A stretch of DNA of 52,512 bases from Clostridia bacterium (GTDB lineage Bacteria > Bacillota > Clostridia > TANB77 > UBA1234). The DNA lies in the NCBI GenBank assembly GCA_900765095.1, contig CAAFRB010000066.1:1-52512 (forward strand), read 5' to 3'. Below, one piece after another: positions 31,601-41,073 of this stretch. The notes under the pieces were generated by a model that was given only the letters and a program-made list of their open reading frames with translations, ran no database searches and was not told the DNA's origin. Made by a program: the position numbers and the translations under genes. The first letter of the stretch is position 1, and the number at the start of each line of letters is the position of its first letter.

Positions 31601-34006
31601 TTAGTTTTCCCACCAGTATTTCTTTTCGCCACTACTTTCTTCATTATTATTTCCATTGTTTCCCGAATTATTATTATCTTCTATATTTGAAATATCATCA
31701 TTTGATGTGACGAAATTTCCATTTTCATCTTTTTCTGCATAGTGATATTCGCAATAATCCAATGGCACTGAATAATTAAAATCAACAGGAAGTACAGAAG
31801 GCGCTTTTGTATACTTTTTATCTATGCGAACAAGTTCAATTGTTCCTACTGTTTTTATGCATGTTGGATTTGGCTTCTTAAATGATTCTGGACAAACAGT
31901 AACAAGTACATGCGTTTGACATTCTTCTGTCGGTACATTATTTTTATCAAATATTTCTTTCTTTGTTCTGTCGCCTCTCTTGTCAGCTTTACACAAGTCT
32001 GTTGCAAGCAATCCAGAGTCCAAGCAAATCTCACGTTCAACAATACCATCTGGTCTTGTAAAATCTTTATTTGGTAATCCTTCATGAACCTTAAGCATAA
32101 CAGCTTTCCATATTCTTGCAGCTGGATTTCCAGAAGCACTTACTACCTTTTGTTGATCATATCCAACCCAAACTGAACCAACATAATATGGTGTATAACC
32201 TGCAAACCATCTATCTTTAGAAGAGTTTGTTGTGCCTGTTTTACCAGCGACTGTCATGTTTGGAAGCTTTGCAGAGCTTCCTGTAGCACTAATTCCTGTT
32301 ACAACGTCTTTTAACATACTTGTAACAATATACGCTGTTTGAGGTGAAACTGCTTCTTTTAGTTCGCTTGATTTTTCAATTAATACCTCATCATATTTAT
32401 CTAATACTTTCGTATACAACTTAGGTGATAAATATATTCCGCTATTAGCAAGTGTTCCATAAGCAGCTGCATGCTCTATTGGATACATACCTTGAGTAAG
32501 TCCACCAAGTGCAAGTGCTCCTGGCACTGCGTCCGCATTCGTAAGTGTTGTTATTCCAAACTTCTTCAAGTAAGCCATTGATGTAGATGTACCAACTTCC
32601 ATAAATGCTTTTGCAGCAATTATATTACTTGAAATTTCAATACCTTTTCTAACAGATGTTAAACCTCTATATCCTTTGTAGCTATTTGAAGGTGTCCAAA
32701 CTGTTGTTCCAAGTTTGAATGTAGTTGGAATATCGTCAAATGTCGTTGCTGCTGTAAATATTCCAGAGTCAATTCCCGGTGCATATACAGCAAGTGGTTT
32801 TATAGTAGAACCTGGTGCACGTTTAGACATAGTAGCTCTATTTAGCCCTCGTTGTGTAGTCTTTTCGCCAGCTCCACCAACTAATCCAACAACATTACCT
32901 TTTCTATAATCAATTATTACCATTGCTGATTGTAGATTTGGGTCATAATTTCCATTTGACAGCTTAAAGTAGCTTTGGTCTTTATATACTGTTTCAATAG
33001 CTGACTGTATTTTTGGATCAACTGTTGAATATATCTTTAGACCATTTGAATAAATCATTTTTTGAGCCATTACTTTTGTTACGCCTTTTTGCTTTTGAAG
33101 TTCTGATATTAAGTCATCAACAATTGCGTCAACAAAATACGAATTACTTGAACCTTGATCCAAGATACCTTTCTTATATACCAATTCTTGTGCCACAGCC
33201 TCATCATATTGTTCCTTTGTTATAGAGCCGAGCTCATACATCTTACTTAAAACTGTCTCTTGACGTGCTTTAGCAGCTTCTGGCTTTTTGTATGGGTTTC
33301 TTCCCTCTGGTGACTGAATAAGCCCAGCAATTAAAGCTGTTTCTGCAATAGTCAAGTCTTTCGCACTCTTATCAAAATAAGTATAAGCTGCCGTTTCAGC
33401 ACCATAAGCACCCTCGCCAAAGTATATAATGTTCAAATACAATTCCATAATTTGATCTTTACTTAGCCATTGCTCAAGTTGGATTGCTCTTACTATCTCT
33501 CTTGCTTTTCTTTGCCAACTACGGTCATCATCTAAAGTAACTTTCTTTATCAACTGTTGAGTAATTGTGCTTCCACCAAAATCTGAATTTCCTTTTAATA
33601 GCCAATTAAATACTGCAGCGCCTGTACGCTTTACATCTATTCCAAAGTGTGTTTCAAAACGTTGGTCTTCAATGGCTATTACGGCTTTTGGTAAATATGG
33701 TGACATCTCGCTAAGAGATGAATACATTCTATTTTCTGAGCTGTACAAGCTTGCGTACTCATTACCATCTTTATCATAAACCACTGTCGTTAGTGAACTA
33801 ATCTCAAAATCCGATTTAGATAATCCACCTGCTCCATTCAAAATAGACATAACGACTCCAATTACTAATCCCACTCCACTTAATATCATTATTAAGAAAG
33901 TGATTAGAAAGACTTTTAAAACTTTATGTCCTTTTTTCTTATTTTTCTTATTGTTTTTTTTATTGCTATTTTTTCTTAAATTGCTATTGTCACTAATATT
34001 TGGCAT
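31601..34006 (-). CDS. Class A penicillin-binding protein (PBP1A-like)
   Basis: This 801-residue bifunctional enzyme polymerises and cross-links peptidoglycan. A Lys/Asn-rich cytoplasmic tail precedes one membrane helix (about 29-52). The GT51 domain follows with EDQRFETHFGID, GGSTITQQLIKK and ELYLNIIYFGEGAYG. The transpeptidase domain has SxxK in APGSTIKPL (near 397), SSN in GIEISSNIIAAK (near 453), and the KTGT box in VAGKTGTTNSSKDRW (near 585). The C-terminus is Asn/Glu-rich and disordered. It is first gene of the operon with pfkA and murD. AAGGAGG precedes the ATG. Confidence 0.93.
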   Translation of the reverse strand: MPNISDNSNLRKNSNKKNNKKNKKKGHKVLKVFLITFLIMILSGVGLVIGVVMSILNGAGGLSKSDFEISSLTTVVYDKDGNEYASLYSSENRMYSSLSEMSPYLPKAVIAIEDQRFETHFGIDVKRTGAAVFNWLLKGNSDFGGSTITQQLIKKVTLDDDRSWQRKAREIVRAIQLEQWLSKDQIMELYLNIIYFGEGAYGAETAAYTYFDKSAKDLTIAETALIAGLIQSPEGRNPYKKPEAAKARQETVLSKMYELGSITKEQYDEAVAQELVYKKGILDQGSSNSYFVDAIVDDLISELQKQKGVTKVMAQKMIYSNGLKIYSTVDPKIQSAIETVYKDQSYFKLSNGNYDPNLQSAMVIIDYRKGNVVGLVGGAGEKTTQRGLNRATMSKRAPGSTIKPLAVYAPGIDSGIFTAATTFDDIPTTFKLGTTVWTPSNSYKGYRGLTSVRKGIEISSNIIAAKAFMEVGTSTSMAYLKKFGITTLTNADAVPGALALGGLTQGMYPIEHAAAYGTLANSGIYLSPKLYTKVLDKYDEVLIEKSSELKEAVSPQTAYIVTSMLKDVVTGISATGSSAKLPNMTVAGKTGTTNSSKDRWFAGYTPYYVGSVWVGYDQQKVVSASGNPAARIWKAVMLKVHEGLPNKDFTRPDGIVEREICLDSGLLATDLCKADKRGDRTKKEIFDKNNVPTEECQTHVLVTVCPESFKKPNPTCIKTVGTIELVRIDKKYTKAPSVLPVDFNYSVPLDYCEYHYAEKDENGNFVTSNDDISNIEDNNNSGNNGNNNEESSGEKKYWWEN

Positions 34007-34089
34007 CTTTTCGCCTCCTTAAACTTTACGTACCCATTATATAATACTAACAAAAAAAAGTAAACAGTACCCAAAAACTTTAATTAACA

Positions 34090-34932
34090 TTATTGTATGA
34101 TATCCTCAATACAAGTATATGGAATAGCTCCATTTTTTATTAGTTCATTTGTTCCATAACTTAGTAAAGAATCTATATTACCAGGTACTGCATATACATT
34201 TTTGCCTTGTTCTAGCGCAAAATCTACAGTTATTAGTGAACCGCTTTTTTGCGACGCTTCAACCACAATTACCCCGTCTGATAACCCGCTTATAATTCTG
34301 TTTCTAGCGGGGAAATTTGTTGGTAAAGGCCTTACACCAACAGGATATTCTGATAGAATTAACCCTTTTTTTAAAATTTGATTATACAATACTATATTTT
34401 CTTTTGGATACATGTAATCTAGTCCTGAACCGATAACAGCAATTGTACTATTTATCGAATTTACTGAACCTTTGTGAGATGCAGAGTCTATACCTAAAGC
34501 AAGTCCGCTTGTTATCGTGTATTTATCAGATAGTTCTTTAGATATATTATATGCAGTCTTAATCCCATACTGACTTGCTTTTCTAGCTCCCACTATTGCA
34601 ATATTTTTATTGTTTATCATATTTATATTTCCTTTGTAAAATAGCACTACTGGTGGATCATATATATTTTTTAATTTATCTGGATAAATGTCATCATAGA
34701 TAGTTATGTACTTAATAGCATTTTTAGCCATGTATTCTATCATTCTTGTATTAAGCAATGTATCTTTATTCTTAATAATTTCATTATAAATCTCCGAATC
34801 AATATTTTTTATTTCATTCAAATCTTTTTCAGATAATTTATATATTTTTTCTGGAATTTTTAGTATTTCTAGTAGTTTAAACTTCTTATATGAACTAATT
34901 TTTAATGTTGAAAACCATATCCAATAATCCAA
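34090..34932 (-). CDS. dprA: DNA processing protein DprA
   Basis: This Rossmann-fold protein binds single-stranded DNA and loads RecA during natural transformation. Motifs are NIAIVGARKASQYGI near 110, TSGLALGIDSASHKG near 140, GSGLDYMYPKENIVLY, and EYPVGVRPLPTNFPARNRII near 200. I place the start at the TTG at 34932 because AAAGGAG lies 5 bp before it and the protein then begins MDYWIWFSTLK, like other DprA proteins. The ATG at 34989 has only a weak, too-close site. No C-terminal winged helix is present. It probably ends the ppa-TPR-uppP-folD-dprA run. Confidence 0.9.
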   Translation of the reverse strand: MDYWIWFSTLKISSYKKFKLLEILKIPEKIYKLSEKDLNEIKNIDSEIYNEIIKNKDTLLNTRMIEYMAKNAIKYITIYDDIYPDKLKNIYDPPVVLFYKGNINMINNKNIAIVGARKASQYGIKTAYNISKELSDKYTITSGLALGIDSASHKGSVNSINSTIAVIGSGLDYMYPKENIVLYNQILKKGLILSEYPVGVRPLPTNFPARNRIISGLSDGVIVVEASQKSGSLITVDFALEQGKNVYAVPGNIDSLLSYGTNELIKNGAIPYTCIEDIIQ

Positions 34933-35063
34933 TTTTTCTCCTTTCAAAACAAAAGGGACATAGAAAGATAAACTTATTTTATCCTTCATGTCCCCAATAT
35001 TTATTATATTCTAACCCATTTAATTACAAGATTTTTAAATTCTGGAAGTTTTAAAACTAAAAA

Positions 35064-35906
35064 TTAAATATTTTCAGCTTTTTTATATGCCTTTACGACA
35101 TTATCCATAAGTGTAATTATAGTCATCGGTCCAACCCCACCTGGCACCGGTGTTATATAACTGCATTTTTCCTTAACATTTTCAAAATCAACATCGCCAA
35201 TGATTTTTTTGCTATTAGCCACTCTATTTATTCCTACGTCCACCACAATAGCACCGTCTTTTATCATGTCAGCCGTTATAAACTTAGGATTTCCAATTGC
35301 CACTACAAGTACATCCGCTGTTTTAGTTATTTCCCCCAAATTCTTAGTATGAGAGTGACAAATAGTAACTGTTGCGTCAGCATTTAGCAATAGCTCTGCC
35401 ATTGGTCTTCCAACAATATTACTTCTTCCAATTACAACACAATGCTTTCCTTCTACATCAATATCGTACGCTTTTAGTAAGTGCATTATTCCAAGTGGTG
35501 TACAAGCTACAAAACATTCTTGACCTTGTGCAAGTCTACCAACATTTAAAGGGCTAAAACCATCAACATCTTTTTCTGGTGATATTGCCCTAAATGCCTC
35601 CAAAATATTTAAGTGATATGGTATTGGACTTTGAAGCAAAATTCCATTTACGGTTTTGTCTAAATTTAATTTGTTTATAAGTTCTATCAATTCTTCCTGA
35701 GTAGTTTGCTCTGGCAAATGATATTCTATAAAATTCACACCAAGCTCTTCACACATTTTATGCTTTAATCTAACATATATTACCGATGCAGCATCTTCCC
35801 CAATTCTTATTACTGCTAAACCAGGTGCTGAAGGCAATTTGTGTATTTCTTCTTTTAAGTTTTCTCTGTACTCTTCCGCAACTTTCTTCCCATCAATAAG
35901 TATCAT
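35064..35906 (-). CDS. folD: Methylenetetrahydrofolate dehydrogenase/cyclohydrolase
   Basis: This 280-residue bifunctional enzyme interconverts 5,10-methylene-, methenyl- and 10-formyl-tetrahydrofolate. Motifs are YVRLKHKMCEELGVNF with the active-site Lys near 45-60, GILLQSPIPYHL, the NADP site VVIGRSNIVGRPMAELLL near 160, and PVPGGVGPMTIITLMDN at the end. AGGAGAG lies about 7 bp before the ATG at 35906. It is downstream of uppP. Confidence 0.95.
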   Translation of the reverse strand: MILIDGKKVAEEYRENLKEEIHKLPSAPGLAVIRIGEDAASVIYVRLKHKMCEELGVNFIEYHLPEQTTQEELIELINKLNLDKTVNGILLQSPIPYHLNILEAFRAISPEKDVDGFSPLNVGRLAQGQECFVACTPLGIMHLLKAYDIDVEGKHCVVIGRSNIVGRPMAELLLNADATVTICHSHTKNLGEITKTADVLVVAIGNPKFITADMIKDGAIVVDVGINRVANSKKIIGDVDFENVKEKCSYITPVPGGVGPMTIITLMDNVVKAYKKAENI

Positions 35907-35948
35907 CAATCATCTCTCCTTATTCTACTTGTTATGTATTATATATCT

Positions 35949-36740
35949 TTAGAAAAATAAAATTTTTGCAAAAATTATAAGTCCAAATATGATTCTATAT
36001 ATTGCAAAAGCTTTAAAGCTTCCTTTCTTCAAATATGAAAGTAAGAACTTTATCACTAATAGTCCAACAACAAAGCTTGTAAGAACTCCCATGAAAAATG
36101 GAATTGAAAATACAAATTCATTTAGCTTAAATACTGTTGCTGCAAGCACTATAGGTGCAGAAAGCATAAAAGAATATTTTGCTGCTGCTTCTCTTTCAAT
36201 TCCCATAACTCTAGCTGTTGTCATAGTTATTCCTGAGCGTGAAACACCCGGTATAAAAGCTAATGCTTGTGAAAGTCCTATTAGAAACGTTTGTTTTAGA
36301 GTCATGTCTTCATATTTCACAGTCGATTTAGATTTCTTGTCAACTAAGTACAAAATTATACCCATTACAATTAATGCTATAGCTATTATTACAGGTTTCA
36401 TTAATAATTCGCCACAAAACTTATCTAATACAAATCCAATTATTCCTCCCGGAATAGTAGCAAGAACGATGTACCAAAACATTTTTCCTTCAAAGTTTTT
36501 TTCTTTTTTAAAAGTAAGTTTATATGCTCCAACTATAAGATTTATCCAATCCTTAAAAAAGAAAATGGCAATGGCAAGCAATGTACCTGCATGAAGAGCG
36601 ACATCAAAAGCTCCTATATCATCGATATTCCAAAGTAGCCATGGTAGTATCTTAAGGTGGGCAGAGCTAGATATTGGCAAAAGTTCAGTCAATCCTTGCA
36701 CGGCACCTAAAAAAATTGCTTGTAATACAGTAAAATCCAT
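35949..36740 (-). CDS. uppP: Undecaprenyl-diphosphatase
   Basis: This 263-residue multi-pass membrane enzyme (BacA/UppP) recycles the lipid carrier of wall synthesis by removing a phosphate from undecaprenyl pyrophosphate. GAVQGLTELLPISSSAHLKI (12-31) and PGVSRSGITM near 170 are the two conserved active-site motifs. About seven or eight hydrophobic helices are visible. It may lower bacitracin sensitivity. It is downstream of the TPR gene by 18 bp. Confidence 0.93.
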   Translation of the reverse strand: MDFTVLQAIFLGAVQGLTELLPISSSAHLKILPWLLWNIDDIGAFDVALHAGTLLAIAIFFFKDWINLIVGAYKLTFKKEKNFEGKMFWYIVLATIPGGIIGFVLDKFCGELLMKPVIIAIALIVMGIILYLVDKKSKSTVKYEDMTLKQTFLIGLSQALAFIPGVSRSGITMTTARVMGIEREAAAKYSFMLSAPIVLAATVFKLNEFVFSIPFFMGVLTSFVVGLLVIKFLLSYLKKGSFKAFAIYRIIFGLIIFAKILFF

Positions 36741-36758
36741 TTAACCTTACCTCCTAAT

Positions 36759-37937
36759 TTATTTGAATTTATCCATGAAATTAAATTCCACATCATCATT
36801 CAATTCTTCATTTGTTTCTTCTTTTTTATCTTCTTCCTTTTCATACTCTTTCTTTACTTTCTCATCAATTGCTTTTTCCAATTTCATCTGTGCTTGAGAA
36901 ACCATGTGTATTCCTTCCAAATAATCTTTAATATTCTTGAAAAGTGGTTCTGTTTCTGCCTTGTATCTATATGTTGGATCAATGTTTATAGCATACTCAA
37001 TGTACGATATTGCTTTTACTTCATCATTTCTTAGTATGTATATCTTTGCCAATTGATAATAAGCTTTTGCAGACATCTCTTCGCTCGGAAGTGTTTTATT
37101 GAAGTATTCTTCAGCAGAATCAAATTCCCCTCTTAAAAAGTATATTTGCCCCATGCTAAAATATGCTTCGTATAAATCTGGTTTTAACTCTATTGCTTTT
37201 TTGTAGCTTTCTAGAGCCTCGCTAAAATCTCTTAATTCAGTTCTGACAATTCCAAGACTGTAATATAGTTGATAATTATCCGCATCATATTTTATCGCAT
37301 TTTCATATACATGAATCGCTTCATCATACTTATTTTGAGAACAAAGTACAAGCGCCAATAACTCTGATGCAGGTGTGAAATCCGGTTTTATTCTAAGTGC
37401 ATTATCAAGTACAACTTGTGCATCGCTTTTCTTATTAAGTTCATTAAATATTATTCCTATTTCATAATATGAATTATAATCATTTCTATTTAATTCTACT
37501 GCTTTTGCAAATCTATCAAACGCTGTTCTTCGATCTCCGATTGCATTATAAGACTTGCCGAGTTTCACAAATGTCTCACTATTTTTAGGATTATGCTCTA
37601 ATGCCTTGTTATAACATTCTATTGCCTTGTTACAATTTCCTGACTTTGCATGAATATCTCCCGATTTTATTTCAATATACTCTGCTGGGTTCAAATTCAT
37701 ATATTCTGATAGAAAAACAAATGCTGGCACTAATATAGCAGACAATAGTATAAATGCTTGTATAGCATAATTTGGATAAACACCTTTGAAAAAAGATAGT
37801 ATCTGTACCAGAGTAGATATTATCTGAAATCCCAAAAGTGTCAAGTACATTCCACTCTTATCTTTAAAACACTTTTTTAGTGTATAGCCTATTAACATTA
37901 CACAAAGTAAACTATAAACAATTCTTTCTATCAACAT
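36759..37937 (-). CDS. Membrane-anchored TPR protein
   Basis: This 392-residue protein has three hydrophobic segments in its first 85 residues (for example IVYSLLCVMLIGYTL and IQAFILLSAILVPAFVFL). About eight tetratricopeptide repeats follow (about 92-345), with typical phrases such as AIECYNKALEHNPKNSETFV and AYFSMGQIYFLRGEFDSAEE. A Lys/Glu-rich tail ends in VEFNFMDKFK. TPRs mediate protein contacts, and the repeats probably face the cytoplasm. The partner is unknown. It sits between ppa and uppP. Confidence 0.8.
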   Translation of the reverse strand: MLIERIVYSLLCVMLIGYTLKKCFKDKSGMYLTLLGFQIISTLVQILSFFKGVYPNYAIQAFILLSAILVPAFVFLSEYMNLNPAEYIEIKSGDIHAKSGNCNKAIECYNKALEHNPKNSETFVKLGKSYNAIGDRRTAFDRFAKAVELNRNDYNSYYEIGIIFNELNKKSDAQVVLDNALRIKPDFTPASELLALVLCSQNKYDEAIHVYENAIKYDADNYQLYYSLGIVRTELRDFSEALESYKKAIELKPDLYEAYFSMGQIYFLRGEFDSAEEYFNKTLPSEEMSAKAYYQLAKIYILRNDEVKAISYIEYAINIDPTYRYKAETEPLFKNIKDYLEGIHMVSQAQMKLEKAIDEKVKKEYEKEEDKKEETNEELNDDVEFNFMDKFK

Positions 37938-37943
37938 TACTTC

Positions 37944-38489
37944 TTATTTCCTTTCAACATTATTACCAAATAGTGCCTCATAGCTTTCCATACATTTTGA
38001 AATACATTTTATTGCTTCTTCTGCATTAGACACTTCTTGAATTGCTGTATGTTTTCCTTCTAAGAATTTGTATACTTCAAAGAAGTGTGATATTTCATTA
38101 AATAGGTGAGCTGGCAAATCTGAAACATCTTTGTAGCCTGATAAATTTGGCTCTTTCACCGGAATCGCAATAATTTTCTCATCTTGTTCATCGTTGTCAA
38201 TCATATTTAAAACACCTATCGGAAAACAATCGACTAATGTAAGAGGCGTAATTGGCTCTTGACATAGCACTAATACATCTAATGGATCATGGTCTTCTGC
38301 ATAGGTTCTTGGTATGAAACCATAATTTGCTGGATAGTGAGTAGATGTATATAATACTCTATCTAGTCTTAATAATCCTGTTTCTTTGTCTAATTCATAC
38401 TTATTCTTTCCACCTTTTGGAATTTCAACAACTGCTGTAAAAAGTTTTGGTGATATCCTGTCCGGATTTATATCATGCCATATATTCAC
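37944..38489 (-). CDS. ppa: Inorganic pyrophosphatase, family I
   Basis: This 181-residue soluble enzyme hydrolyses pyrophosphate. It shows VEIPKGGKNKYELDKETGLL near 21-40, THYPANYGFIPRT near 52-64, and the metal-binding DHDPLDVLVL near 68-77. Length is standard. It is the first gene of a five-gene run and has its own promoter. Confidence 0.93.
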   Translation of the reverse strand: MNIWHDINPDRISPKLFTAVVEIPKGGKNKYELDKETGLLRLDRVLYTSTHYPANYGFIPRTYAEDHDPLDVLVLCQEPITPLTLVDCFPIGVLNMIDNDEQDEKIIAIPVKEPNLSGYKDVSDLPAHLFNEISHFFEVYKFLEGKHTAIQEVSNAEEAIKCISKCMESYEALFGNNVERK

Positions 38490-38528
38490 TATAATTCCCC
38501 CTTATAAATTGCTATTGCACCCGAATGA

Positions 38529-38557
38529 AGTATACTATATTGGTGCAAAAGTATCAA
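38529..38557 (-). promoter_or_regulatory. Sigma-A promoter of the ppa operon
   Basis: TTGATA (38552-38557) and TATACT (38529-38534) are 17 bp apart on the minus strand. Confidence 0.7.
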
Positions 38558-38618
38558 GTAATGACATTAAATTTTACAATATAACAATATTGCTTTTCAA
38601 ATTGTATAAAATTTTAGT

Positions 38619-39479
38619 CTACAATTCGTCTTTCGAAGTTATTATCTTTCCTTTTAGATAACTTAGTTTATCTTCTGCATTCAAAAAAACTAGCTTGTAA
38701 GCCATGAGCTTTTGCCATGTAACTTTATGTGCTTTATTTACATCATTAATTCCATATTTTCCATCCCCAACAATTGGATATCCTATATGTGCAAGATGCG
38801 CTCTTATCTGGTGTGTCTTTCCTGTAACAAGCTCTACCTCTAAATCAGTAGTATTGTCATTGTTATAGTTCAATACGGTATACTTTGTGATAATTTCTGT
38901 GTAGCCTTTCTTTTTCTCATCACTTATATACACCATACTATTTTTGCTGTCTTTAAACAAATATGCTTTTAATGTAGCTTTTTTGTTCTTTGGTTTTCCA
39001 TAAACGGTGCACTTATACAGCTTTTTAATATCATGATTTTTTATCATATTAAACAATATTTGCTCATTTTCATGAGATTTTGCAAATATTACTAATCCTG
39101 CTGTATTTCTGTCCAATCTGTGACAAGGATACACCTCTATTCCAATCATTTTAGAAACAAGTTTATCTAGGCCTATATCATTTTCTTCTGAAACAACTAT
39201 CATATTTTGTGGTTTAGAAACAACAATTATATTTTCATCTTCATAAGCAACTTGATTTCTTGACAGCGAAACATTTCCAAATAGCAAGTCATCGGTTATA
39301 TACACTGTTAATTCATCACCTGCTTTTATGCTAATATCTTCCGAAGTTTTAACATCATTTACACGAATATCTTTATTTCTAAAAGCTTTAAAAATAGCAC
39401 CTTTCGGCAACCTATTAAACTTATTTTGAAGGTATGTAGATATCTTTTTGCAATCCTTTTCCACAATTATCTTTCTCAT
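38619..39479 (-). CDS. RluA-family pseudouridine synthase with S4 domain
   Basis: This 286-residue protein has an N-terminal S4-like RNA-binding segment (LPKGAIFKAFRNKDIRVNDV, 20-40). The catalytic domain has PCHRLDRNTAGLVIFAK near 117, in which the Asp of HRLDR is the nucleophile, and GKTHQIRAHLAHIGYPIVGD near 220. It modifies uridines in rRNA or tRNA; which site (RluC/D-like) cannot be told. It lies 9 bp after a second RluA-type gene. Confidence 0.9.
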   Translation of the reverse strand: MRKIIVEKDCKKISTYLQNKFNRLPKGAIFKAFRNKDIRVNDVKTSEDISIKAGDELTVYITDDLLFGNVSLSRNQVAYEDENIIVVSKPQNMIVVSEENDIGLDKLVSKMIGIEVYPCHRLDRNTAGLVIFAKSHENEQILFNMIKNHDIKKLYKCTVYGKPKNKKATLKAYLFKDSKNSMVYISDEKKKGYTEIITKYTVLNYNNDNTTDLEVELVTGKTHQIRAHLAHIGYPIVGDGKYGINDVNKAHKVTWQKLMAYKLVFLNAEDKLSYLKGKIITSKDEL

Positions 39480-39488
39480 ATATTCTCC

Positions 39489-40160
39489 TTATTTTATGTA
39501 TTTAAAATCTTCCCAAGCGCCCACTTTTTTTGGCATGCACGTGAACTTCAAAATTTCATCTTTAGTTGGATGTTTAAATTCCAACTCATAAGCCCACAAA
39601 GCTATTTGCTTATTAGGTTCCATCTTTCCGTATTTTTGATCTCCAACTAATGGATGACCAGCATGCGAAAATTGAACTCTTATTTGGTGATGTCTGCCCG
39701 TTTCTAATTTTATTTTAACAAGAGAACAAGTACCATTTTCTTCAAGCACGTCATAGTAAAGTCTTGCAAACTTAGCACCACTTTTTTCTTTTGATACAAC
39801 TATGCTCTTATTTAGAGCTTCATTTTTATATAAATAGTCTTCTAGCACTCCATGTTTCTCATCAAATTTTCCGTTCACAACTGCTAAGTATGTTTTTGAA
39901 AATTCCTTTTTTCTAATGGAATCAGAAAGCCTAGATGCTCCTTTTGATGTTTTAGCAAATACCATTATTCCGCCTACTGGTCGATCTAATCTATGCACCA
40001 GTCCAACAAAAACTTCACCTGGCTTGTTATATTTTTTCTTGATATATTCTTTGACAAGTGCAAGCATATCCTCATCGCCAGTCTTATCAGCCTGTGAAGG
40101 AATATTGCACGGCTTTTCTACCACTATTACGTGATTATCCTCATATATAACATTCAACAT
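39489..40160 (-). CDS. RluA-family pseudouridine synthase without S4 domain
   Basis: This 223-residue protein begins directly at the catalytic fold (MLNVIYEDNHVIVVEKPCNI) and has GLVHRLDRPVGGIMVFAK near 67 and GRHHQIRVQFSHAGHPLVGD near 170. It lacks the N-terminal S4 domain of its neighbour. The ATG at 40160 has AGGAG 6 bp before it. It lies between a methyltransferase and the second synthase, so the three genes form an RNA-modification cluster. The target site is unknown. Confidence 0.9.
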   Translation of the reverse strand: MLNVIYEDNHVIVVEKPCNIPSQADKTGDEDMLALVKEYIKKKYNKPGEVFVGLVHRLDRPVGGIMVFAKTSKGASRLSDSIRKKEFSKTYLAVVNGKFDEKHGVLEDYLYKNEALNKSIVVSKEKSGAKFARLYYDVLEENGTCSLVKIKLETGRHHQIRVQFSHAGHPLVGDQKYGKMEPNKQIALWAYELEFKHPTKDEILKFTCMPKKVGAWEDFKYIK

Positions 40161-40171
40161 TTTATACTCCT

Positions 40172-41032
40172 CTACATACTTTCCCATCTTCCATATATAC
40201 CGCAAGGGAGCAATATATCGCTATCTTTCATTGGTAGTCCAATTTCTCCAGATGATACTTTACCCTTTTTCTTTATAGTCATATTTAAAATGTTGGCAAG
40301 TATTGTTGGAGAAAGTCCAGTAGTATAAGAATTTATCAAGAAAAATAGTGGATTATCTGACAAAACTTTTGTACATAACTCTACCAACATATATAAGCTC
40401 TCTTCTATATTCCAAACCTCACCATTTGCACCTCTTCCATAAGATGGTGGATCCATGACGATTGCATCGTATTTATTTCCTCTTCTTATCTCTCTTTGCA
40501 CAAATTTTATAACATCATCTATGATGAATCTAACTGGCTTGTCACCAAGTCCAGATGACATTATGTTTTCTTTTGCCCAAGCAGTCATTCCTTTAGAAGA
40601 ATCAACGTGACAAACAGAAGCTCCTGCTGATGCACATGCTACTGTAGCACCTCCAGTATATGCAAATAAATTCAATACTTTTATCTGTCTTTTTGCACTT
40701 CTTATCTTGTTTATCATAAAGTCCCAGTTTACCGCTTGCTCTGGGAATAACCCTGTATGCTTAAATCCCATAGGCTTTAAATTAAAAGTTAAATCTTTGT
40801 ATTTAATCTGCCATGCTTTAGGTACGTTCTTTATATATTCCCATTCACCACCGCCTGATTTGCTTCTGTGGTAATGAGCGTTTGCTTTCTTCCACAACAC
40901 TGGTTTTGATTTTTCTTTCCATATTATTTGAGGATCTGGTCTAATCAAAATTATATCTCCCCATCTTTCAAGCTTTTCTCCATCAGCCATATCAAGTATT
41001 TCATAATCTTTCCATTTATCAGAAATAATCAT
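40172..41032 (-). CDS. Class I SAM-dependent RNA methyltransferase (RlmI/RlmK-like)
   Basis: This 286-residue protein has the SAM-binding KVLNLFAYTGGATVACASAG near 119-138 and the catalytic DPPSYGRGANGEVW near 195, as in 23S rRNA methyltransferases of the RlmI/RlmK group. It lacks an N-terminal PUA domain, being shorter than RlmI (about 396). AGGAG precedes the ATG. It is the first gene of the run with the two pseudouridine synthases and diverges from ylbJ with only about 40 bp between them. Confidence 0.88.
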   Translation of the reverse strand: MIISDKWKDYEILDMADGEKLERWGDIILIRPDPQIIWKEKSKPVLWKKANAHYHRSKSGGGEWEYIKNVPKAWQIKYKDLTFNLKPMGFKHTGLFPEQAVNWDFMINKIRSAKRQIKVLNLFAYTGGATVACASAGASVCHVDSSKGMTAWAKENIMSSGLGDKPVRFIIDDVIKFVQREIRRGNKYDAIVMDPPSYGRGANGEVWNIEESLYMLVELCTKVLSDNPLFFLINSYTTGLSPTILANILNMTIKKKGKVSSGEIGLPMKDSDILLPCGIYGRWESM

Positions 41033-41073
41033 ATTATTTTTCTCCTAAACATATTTTTTAAAAGGTGATCAAT

